Positions 58,801 to 64,000 of a DNA stretch of 64,000 bases are shown piece after piece. The stretch lies in assembly GCA_030849465.1 (NCBI GenBank), contig JARVLF010000016.1, forward strand, positions 744,001 to 808,000, in the 5' to 3' direction. Each line of letters opens with the position of its first letter. Position 1 is the first letter of the stretch. The notes under the pieces are model-generated. The model was not told the origin of the DNA, did no database searches, and was given only the letters and a program-made list of their open reading frames with translations. Origin of the DNA: Moesziomyces globuligerus. Taxonomy: Eukaryota > Basidiomycota > Ustilaginomycetes > Ustilaginales > Ustilaginaceae. The position numbers were made by a program, and so were the translations under genes.

Positions 58801-61800
58801 GTCTCAGAAGAAAGAGCCGAAGCCCGTACAGTCCACTCCGACCACCGCTGAGACGCCAGCCACAGAGGCTCCGGCTGCCTCCAACAGGCTTCCGACGGAG
58901 CCCAAGCCCGCCTTCAGTTTCGCGCCTGCCTCCAAGGCTCCAGCTACCACGCCCGGTTCCCAACAGAGCACCAGCCAGGACAAGCCAGCCGCCGCCGAGC
59001 CTCAAAAGCCAAGCTCGCCCTTCTCGTTCGGCAACCCGCCCGCTCCGTCCCAGGATGCATCTGCCGGCAAGCCGACTGGGATCGGTGGTTTCGGCGCGAC
59101 GCCCACGTCGAGTGCAGGACAGGCTAAAGACTCTCCCGCCTTTTCCTTTGCGAATCTCGGCAAGACGACGCCTCCGGCTTCCAGCCCGGACCCCACAACG
59201 CAAGCGGAGGCCAGCAAGGGTTCAGCCGCGCCTGCGCTCGGTCCTGGTAATCTCCCTTCCTCGACTGCAGCCAAGTCTCCGTCTGCTCGTACAGCACCGA
59301 CAGGCGGCTCGTTCTTTGGCTTCAACTCGAGCGCACCCAGGAGCAGCTCTCCGCTCACGTCTGCGCCGCTCAACAGATCGGACGAGACGCCTGCCGGCTC
59401 GCCTGAAAAGCCAGCTGCAACGCTCACGAACGCAAACAAGCCGTCCTCCTTCCAGCAAGACCAATCCAAGCCGGCTCAGGCGAGCTTCGGCTTTGGTCCA
59501 AGCACAGGAACGGCCTCGGCATTCACCTCGACAAAACCAACCTTCGCCGGATTCGGGCAGCAGAAGCCTGACAAGCCATCGGAAGCGACGAAATTCGATG
59601 CGGTGGCCAAGCCGCCCGCCGCCCCAGGCGCTGCAACCACGCCATCATCTGCCGGCTCCGGCACGTCGACCAAGCCCGCAGCTTCACCTGCGCCGAGCCC
59701 GTCAGCCGGATCAGCTCCTCGACCGGCACCGGTCGTTGCTGCTGACAAGGGGGCTGAGGTACGCTCTGCCAGTCCGCTGGTCGCAGGCCGAGCGCCGCAG
59801 CTGTCATCCTCAACCGATGCGCGACCGGCTAAGGTCGCAGAAAGCGGCATCCAAGGAGAGTTCCTCAAGGCCTACCTCGTCCTCACCCAAGAACTCGATG
59901 TGCTGCGTTCCAACGTCGAGCAGTGTGCTTCTTTCCTGGCTGACCTCCGCGAGCCCAGCTCACTGCAGCACACGGTGGAGGATTTCGGTGACAACACAAA
60001 GTGGTCGTTCGGCGACCTGCCCAAGATGCTGGCACTCGCCAAGTCGATGCGTCCGCTGACGGAACGTGTCGAAAACGAGGCGGCCAGCCACAAGCGCGCG
60101 GTAGCCGAGCTGCAGAGCATGCAGCTCAAGGCGGAAGCCAAGCGCGAAGAGGTTGCGCGCTTCATCCGCGCGCGCAGCGACCCCGAGTTCGCCAAGATGA
60201 TTCGAATCCGACAGCTCGGCCCCGAGCACGTCGAGAACCAGACCAAACTGCGCAAGGCCAGCCAGGTAGTCCAGTCGCGCATCGCTGAGCTCGAGGAGTA
60301 CCTCGCTGCGCTTAAGGACCGCATCCAGGCAGCCAAGACGGGACGAACGACGCTCAAAGCGCCGAGCTTGGACTCGATCGCACGGGCGTGTAGGAACATC
60401 ACGGCGCGTACCACCGTGGTCACGCTCGAGCTCGATAATCTTGCGCTCGAGATGGACCTCATGCGTCCCACCGACCACGAGGCAGAGCGGGACACGCGTC
60501 GGACCGGGTCGCGCTCGGTCTCGGTGCTGTCTGGACTTGAGGATGGTGCGGCGCTCGGGGATGTGAGCAGCTTGGTGAGGACGCTGCCTGCTGCGACGCC
60601 GGCGAGACCGGCAGACCAGATCACAAGAGCCGAGCGGGCCAAGAGCGAGAGCGTCGACGTCTTTGTCAACGCTCGTAAGACTCCTGTGCTCAACAAGCGC
60701 GCAGGGGCGACAATGCAGCAGGCTGGACGAAAGGCCACGACGCCGATGCAAGGGTCCGATCTGCAGATTGCTTTCGCCAAGGGACCGGTGCATCTCGGTA
60801 AACGCCCGCCTGCGCCATCTCCAGCAGCAGTGCCGGCGCTGGCAGAGAAGCCGTCAAAGGTGTCTCCTTCCGATCAGACCTCCAGCGGAAAGAGTGTACC
60901 TGTGCCCGTGCTGTCGAAGCCACCTCCTCCGCCCGCTTCCGCATCGCCTGCTACCGTCCCCACGCCAACAGCTCGCCTCGGTGCAGCTCCTCTTCCGCCT
61001 GCCACCACCACCGCCATGGCATCACCGGGCGTCCCCACGTCGACTTCAACTCCCCCGCCCGCTGCATCCAGCAAACCAGCCCCCGTCACTTTTGCCGGAT
61101 TCGGCACGCCGGCCAGCACGGCGTCCTCCACTTCAGGCCCCTCGCCTGCCGCGTCCAACAAGCCGGCTCCCGCCACGTTCGCCGGATTTGGCACCCTTGC
61201 CGCAGCCAACAAGCCAGCTACCTCGCCGTTTGCCGGCTTCGGCGGGCCTGCCAGCGCTTCACCCTCGGCTTCAGCTCCTCCGCCTGCCGCCCCTGACAAG
61301 TCGGCCGCGCCTACGGCTCCCGTCACGTTCTCTGGATTCGGCAGGCCCTCCAACCTCGCGTCCAAGCCTGCGGCGTCCGCATTTGCCGGATTCGGCACTT
61401 CGTCGCCCGCAGCCTCCCCAGCCCCACAGACGTCCGCCCCGAAGCCGACCACTCCGTTGGGCTTTGGAGGCTTCGGTGCTCCTGCTGCCAAGCCGCTGCC
61501 ATTTTCCGGATTCGGAACTCCACAGGCAAACGAGGCGAAGGAGGAGAAGCCCGCGTTTGGCAGTGGGGCGAAGCTCGACTTTGGCAAGCTCAGTACGGTG
61601 CCAGCGGGCATGTTCGATCTGCCGCCGCAGGGCGATGCGTTCCAGCCCGGTGGCCGCGCGGCGAGCTCGAGCCCAAGCAGCATCCGCGCCACGCACACGG
61701 CAAAGAGCAAGTCGCGCGGCACCGCTGTGCAGCTCCCTCAGTCGGGAGAGGGTGCTGCTAAGACGAAGGACGCGTCGGACTTCTTTGCTATCACCTCGAA

Positions 61801-64000
61801 GGCTCCAGCGACGGAGGAGAAGGGTTCAGACGCCAAGCTGGCAGTCAAAGGGTTTGGATTCGGCGCAGCGACCTCGGGTAAGGAGAACGACAAGGAGCAG
61901 CCTAAGGCCGAGACTCGGACGACGGAGCCGAGCCCGAAGCCAAGCTTCAGTTTCGGAGATTTGGGCAAGAAAGACCAGAAGCAAGAGGAGAAGAAGGCCC
62001 CCGAGTCAGGCAAGCCCGCTACAAGTGGCTTCAGCTTTGACAACCTCGGCAAGCAAGACGATAAGCAAGATGCCAAGTCCGAAGCTACCTCGGAAAAGCC
62101 TGCTGCGAGCGGCTTCAGTTTCGGGTACTCGGGCAAGAAGCAGGACGCTATGCCGGCGAAGCCCGCTGCCGGTGGATTCAGCTTCGGTGACTCCGGCAAG
62201 AAAGACGGCATCGCTCAGGACGCCAAGACGGGTGCCGCCCCTGCGAAGCCTGCCGCGAGCGGCTTCAGTTTTGGCAACCTCGGACAGAAGAACGAGACGA
62301 CGGCTGAGGCGAAGAAGGATGCTGCGCCGGCCAAGCCTGCTGCGAGTGCGTTCAGCTTTGGCAACAGCGACATGAAAGGCGATACGGCACCGGATGCGAA
62401 GCAGGACGCTCCGCCAGCAAAGTCTGCCGCCAGCGGATTCAGCTTTGGCAGTGCGAGCAAGAAGGACGACGCCAAGCAGGAAGAAAAGGCGGAACGTGCT
62501 CCAGCAAAACCCGCGACGAGCAGCTTCAGCTTCGGCACACCCGGTCAGAAGGACGAGGCGACGAAGGACGTCAAGGCCGATACTGCGCCAGCCAAGCCTG
62601 CTGCGAGCGCATTCAGTTTTGGTGATGTGGGCAAGAAAGCCGACACCGCTCTCGCCTCTTCGACTGCCCTGGAGACGGCGAAGCCGGCGGCATCCGGCTT
62701 CAACTTCGGAGACGCTGGCAAGAAGTCCGATGCCGCCCCGACCACCCCTTCCGCCCCTGAGACACCGAAGCCTGCGGCGACCGGCTTCAGCTTTGGCGGC
62801 TCGGGCACGACCAAGGACTCGCAACCGCCGGCGCCTGCTCCGGCAAGCTTCGGATTCGGATTTGGCAAGCCGGCTTTCACGCCTTCCACGCCCGCTTCAA
62901 CAGCTTCGCCTGTAGCGACCAAGCCTGCAGCGAGCTTCAGCTTTGCGTCTGCACCTTCTGTGGCCCCAGCTCAGGAAGAGCCGAAGCCTTCGGCGGATGC
63001 TAAGGAGGCCGAGACCAAGGACAAGGATGCGGCGGTGTCGGACCCATCGAGTTTCTCGTTCTGCAAGCCTACGGAGCCAAGGAACACACAGCCTCTCACC
63101 GTGCCAACGGCTGATGTGACCAAGCCCTCCGACGAGAAGACGAGGGAGGAGAAGAAGGACGGCTCCGAGTCTTCGAAGGCAGCGGAGACGACTTCGGCGT
63201 TTAGCTTTGCGCCGAGCAAGCTGAACCCGTCCGCGTCGCCAGTGTCTGCGTTTTCGTTCGCCTCGAGCGGATCGTTTGGCTCGGGCGCTTTCTCCAAGCC
63301 CAAGGAAGGCGCCACCAAGACGGCAGCGGCCTTCAGCTTCGTGCCGCAACCTTCGACGCCCTCGGGCAAAGGCACGGCCTTCGGCAGCGTCTCGAGCTTT
63401 GGCGCGTTCGCGTCGCCGTCCACTCCCAAGGCGGACGAGAGCACGCCCAAGTCGGCGTTCGGCACGAGTGGGTCGGCATTCAGCTCGGGCGGATCGGCGT
63501 TCAGCGCCTTTGCGACCAAGACGTCGCCGTTCGCCGCAGCGGCGCCAGCCAAGACCACGGAAGGTGCGGAGAAGGAGGCAAAGCCCAAGGAGGCGGAGGC
63601 AGGCTCACTGCTCGCCCGTATGGCCGCCAAGTCGTCCGAGCAAGATGACCAGGTTGACGAGGAGGACGAAGAGGATGACGACGAGGATGAGGACGAGGAT
63701 GAGGACGAGGAGGATTACGATGAAGATGATTACGAAGACGAAGATGAGGAGGACTACGACGATGAAGACGACGAGGACGAGGATGAAGACGAAGAGGACT
63801 ACGATGATGATGATGATGATGATGAGGGAAAGGAGGGAGATGACGAGGTGGAGGAAGGGGAGGAGAGTGGTGTGCTCGTCAAGGCCGAGCCCTCCGGCGA
63901 TGACGAGAAGGACGTCGGAGAAGGCGAGAGCCAGGATGATGATGACGAGGAAGACGAGGAGGAGGATGAAGAGGAAGGGCTTTCGGCAGTCGAGGAAGAG
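55892..64000 (+). CDS. NUP159: Nup214/Nup159-type FG nucleoporin (partial, runs off the right edge)
   Basis: This frame opens at the ATG in CACCATG and stays open for 2,703 codons to the window end, with no stop and no intron needed. The protein is predicted to sit on the cytoplasmic face of the nuclear pore, where the Nup159/Nup214 propeller recruits the mRNA-export helicase Dbp5. The order is: a beta-propeller-like N-terminus (about 1-435); a block dense in SAFG/FGQ repeats (about 483-800); mixed FG, Ser/Pro-rich sequence; a coiled coil (about 1319-1525, from GEFLKAYLVLTQELDVLR); FAGFG repeats (about 1727-1890); an 11-unit FSFG tandem array (about 2016-2305); further FSFG/AFG repeats; and a very acidic Asp/Glu run (from about 2585). 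Placing FG repeats on both sides of the coil resembles animal Nup214 more than yeast Nup159. The C-terminus is not in the window. Confidence 0.87.
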   Translation, partial: MSTFAYTEADAAEAEAKHLVLRQIAKDVTVRLSEPLRVSESKLHTNLLSVSDVNGLVFAATNTGFSVIRTSDLRAFYAAAARNTSPAFDKQLRSVDTASAASIASLPTFVRSADNHASVLVGFQNGVIAAWSVSGLVQGDRLDPVFVLQPPSANLSLIDLVPNPSDRPELAVALYRQDGTTGVASGIPIMVDVRSGSFGAQLNATGSHATAVCWSVKGKQIAVGLESGEIVQITPEGEPKDRIAKPESLSGAYYVSDLRWLENHVFIATYNLPSSGSPDDDPEHSYEVFTVLRDAKAGQITFAKMPMDPAPPYGDTARTGTRYTAWLKAWDPSKHLVFVASGPSTDVGLISCSATESGPSAWATVELEETSKPILPFSSIDQSSDTAPVAVDFDLTSSDEVDDPNAVARGDGKTKLAAVPILYVYTSDGVLLAYNVINTQGPFHGMVTPSATPSQAPAAPAPAPAPTPATASAAPASTAPSQPSPGASAFGSTSAFGQKSSFGQSSAFGAKPAFGSTTSAFGQSSAFGQSSAFESPSSGASNGSSAFGAPSKPSSGFGFGAFSGAGAAGAGKQTSAFGSTGFGFGSATNKESATPPTTTADADKPTAVTPAVTAPATTSAFGAKPAASAFGSASASPAQASTAAPSAFGSTSAFGQTTAKSAFGQSSAFGSTSAFGTAPAFGSTSSPFASSKTSTPTQASPGSAFSAFGSPAAGKDASSASTGSAFGGFAAKAPSAFGATSSPSSGSVFGSGGKLETKSESASTGLFGSSASSASKPTASAFGSTPSAFGQGTFSAFAANKQAEEKTKGAEASESASKDSGSFSFGGMGDMFSSNDSALSSQKEAKDQAETHKTQERASTPDSGVNSTVQTPKSDTAAKPFSFNPSGTFGGNSTANAQGKDAQTAKATSPPPPAVAFSSFQPGFNAGATFGSQPFSFGNKPNANTSASPSTSAAQAAVPTKGDAEAKDGESQKKEPKPVQSTPTTAETPATEAPAASNRLPTEPKPAFSFAPASKAPATTPGSQQSTSQDKPAAAEPQKPSSPFSFGNPPAPSQDASAGKPTGIGGFGATPTSSAGQAKDSPAFSFANLGKTTPPASSPDPTTQAEASKGSAAPALGPGNLPSSTAAKSPSARTAPTGGSFFGFNSSAPRSSSPLTSAPLNRSDETPAGSPEKPAATLTNANKPSSFQQDQSKPAQASFGFGPSTGTASAFTSTKPTFAGFGQQKPDKPSEATKFDAVAKPPAAPGAATTPSSAGSGTSTKPAASPAPSPSAGSAPRPAPVVAADKGAEVRSASPLVAGRAPQLSSSTDARPAKVAESGIQGEFLKAYLVLTQELDVLRSNVEQCASFLADLREPSSLQHTVEDFGDNTKWSFGDLPKMLALAKSMRPLTERVENEAASHKRAVAELQSMQLKAEAKREEVARFIRARSDPEFAKMIRIRQLGPEHVENQTKLRKASQVVQSRIAELEEYLAALKDRIQAAKTGRTTLKAPSLDSIARACRNITARTTVVTLELDNLALEMDLMRPTDHEAERDTRRTGSRSVSVLSGLEDGAALGDVSSLVRTLPAATPARPADQITRAERAKSESVDVFVNARKTPVLNKRAGATMQQAGRKATTPMQGSDLQIAFAKGPVHLGKRPPAPSPAAVPALAEKPSKVSPSDQTSSGKSVPVPVLSKPPPPPASASPATVPTPTARLGAAPLPPATTTAMASPGVPTSTSTPPPAASSKPAPVTFAGFGTPASTASSTSGPSPAASNKPAPATFAGFGTLAAANKPATSPFAGFGGPASASPSASAPPPAAPDKSAAPTAPVTFSGFGRPSNLASKPAASAFAGFGTSSPAASPAPQTSAPKPTTPLGFGGFGAPAAKPLPFSGFGTPQANEAKEEKPAFGSGAKLDFGKLSTVPAGMFDLPPQGDAFQPGGRAASSSPSSIRATHTAKSKSRGTAVQLPQSGEGAAKTKDASDFFAITSKAPATEEKGSDAKLAVKGFGFGAATSGKENDKEQPKAETRTTEPSPKPSFSFGDLGKKDQKQEEKKAPESGKPATSGFSFDNLGKQDDKQDAKSEATSEKPAASGFSFGYSGKKQDAMPAKPAAGGFSFGDSGKKDGIAQDAKTGAAPAKPAASGFSFGNLGQKNETTAEAKKDAAPAKPAASAFSFGNSDMKGDTAPDAKQDAPPAKSAASGFSFGSASKKDDAKQEEKAERAPAKPATSSFSFGTPGQKDEATKDVKADTAPAKPAASAFSFGDVGKKADTALASSTALETAKPAASGFNFGDAGKKSDAAPTTPSAPETPKPAATGFSFGGSGTTKDSQPPAPAPASFGFGFGKPAFTPSTPASTASPVATKPAASFSFASAPSVAPAQEEPKPSADAKEAETKDKDAAVSDPSSFSFCKPTEPRNTQPLTVPTADVTKPSDEKTREEKKDGSESSKAAETTSAFSFAPSKLNPSASPVSAFSFASSGSFGSGAFSKPKEGATKTAAAFSFVPQPSTPSGKGTAFGSVSSFGAFASPSTPKADESTPKSAFGTSGSAFSSGGSAFSAFATKTSPFAAAAPAKTTEGAEKEAKPKEAEAGSLLARMAAKSSEQDDQVDEEDEEDDDEDEDEDEDEEDYDEDDYEDEDEEDYDDEDDEDEDEDEEDYDDDDDDDEGKEGDDEVEEGEESGVLVKAEPSGDDEKDVGEGESQDDDDEEDEEEDEEEGLSAVEEE
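61930..62815 (+). repeat. Eleven-unit FSFG tandem repeat within the nucleoporin gene
   Basis: Units of roughly 22-33 codons recur 11 times, each with a core like KPAASGFSFGxxGKK followed by a Lys/Asp/Ala-rich spacer. They diverge in sequence and spacer length but keep the Phe-Ser/Asn-Phe pattern and the flanking Lys residues. Cores include PSFSFGDLGKK, SGFSFGYSGKK, SAFSFGDVGKK and SGFNFGDAGKK. This fits expansion by tandem duplication. Confidence 0.85.
63650..64000 (+). repeat. Acidic GAN-rich low-complexity tract (poly-Asp/Glu)
   Basis: Almost every codon is GAC, GAT, GAG or GAA, so the nucleotides themselves form a quasi-repeat of GAN triplets, including a (GAT)n run near 63804-63823. In the nucleoporin frame it encodes dozens of Asp/Glu residues with scattered Tyr and Ser. 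It extends to the window edge. Confidence 0.85.

Noticed and set aside
57756..62375. Long + strand open frames (767 and 570 codons) rich in Arg, Pro and Ser
   Set aside because: They are out-of-frame readings of the FG nucleoporin gene. The correct frame has FG repeats, a propeller and a coiled coil and is open to the window edge.
1..64000. Search for tRNA, rRNA, CRISPR arrays and transposons
   Set aside because: Reading the intergenic stretches for tRNA B-box-like sequences, terminal repeats and transposase or reverse-transcriptase motifs gave nothing convincing. A dedicated tRNA scan could still find a divergent one.

Overview
The window is from a fungal nuclear genome. It is GC-rich, intron-poor and carries 20 protein genes; the few introns are short (about 75-120 bp) GT-AG spliceosomal introns. 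The gene set (sphingolipid C9-methyltransferase, Grh1/GRASP, Rrn7, Pfa3, Mlp1/TPR, Red1, cullin-1, an RNAi-type RNA-dependent RNA polymerase) together with many very long single-exon genes suggests a basidiomycete, most plausibly a smut-type Ustilaginomycete. That placement is inference. The RNA-dependent RNA polymerase argues against Ustilago maydis itself, which is known to have lost the RNAi machinery.

Layout. 0-9 kb: sphingolipid C9-methyltransferase (-), a 2-hydroxyacid dehydrogenase with one intron (+), an unknown Ser/Pro-rich protein ending in a KEN box (-), and the abasic-site sensor HMCES (+). 9-20 kb: a giant coiled-coil nuclear-basket protein TPR/Mlp1 (-), a GRASP Golgi protein (+) and an unknown single-pass membrane/coiled-coil protein (-). 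20-31 kb: a peroxisomal SCP2 protein with one intron (+), the RNA-dependent RNA polymerase (+), and a Ser/Thr kinase whose glycine-rich loop is split by an intron (-). 31-38 kb: a long non-coding stretch, mitochondrial GABA transaminase (+), SUMO E1 subunit Aos1 (+) and a GPI-anchored 12-cysteine secreted protein (-). 38-51 kb: Pol I factor Rrn7 (+), DHHC palmitoyltransferase Pfa3 (-), Rad50 (+) and a Red1/ZFC3H1-type protein whose zinc finger lies on small 3' exons (+). 51-64 kb: cullin-1 (-), COQ5 (-), and a very large Nup214/Nup159-type FG nucleoporin (+) that runs off the right edge still open after 2,703 codons.

The genes are housekeeping genes in mostly alternating orientation, sharing divergent promoters and closely spaced convergent 3' ends. 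I see no operon-like or secondary-metabolite cluster, mobile element, tRNA, rRNA or CRISPR array. Loose functional themes recur: nuclear pore and nuclear RNA (TPR, Nup214, Red1, RdRP), genome maintenance (HMCES, Rad50), and ubiquitin/SUMO (Aos1, cullin-1, a SUMO-binding-like motif in HMCES). The items most worth following up are the RNAi polymerase, the exon structure that reveals the Red1 zinc finger, the kinase with an HND catalytic loop, and the motif-rich tail of HMCES. I found no convincing wholly new multi-gene system.
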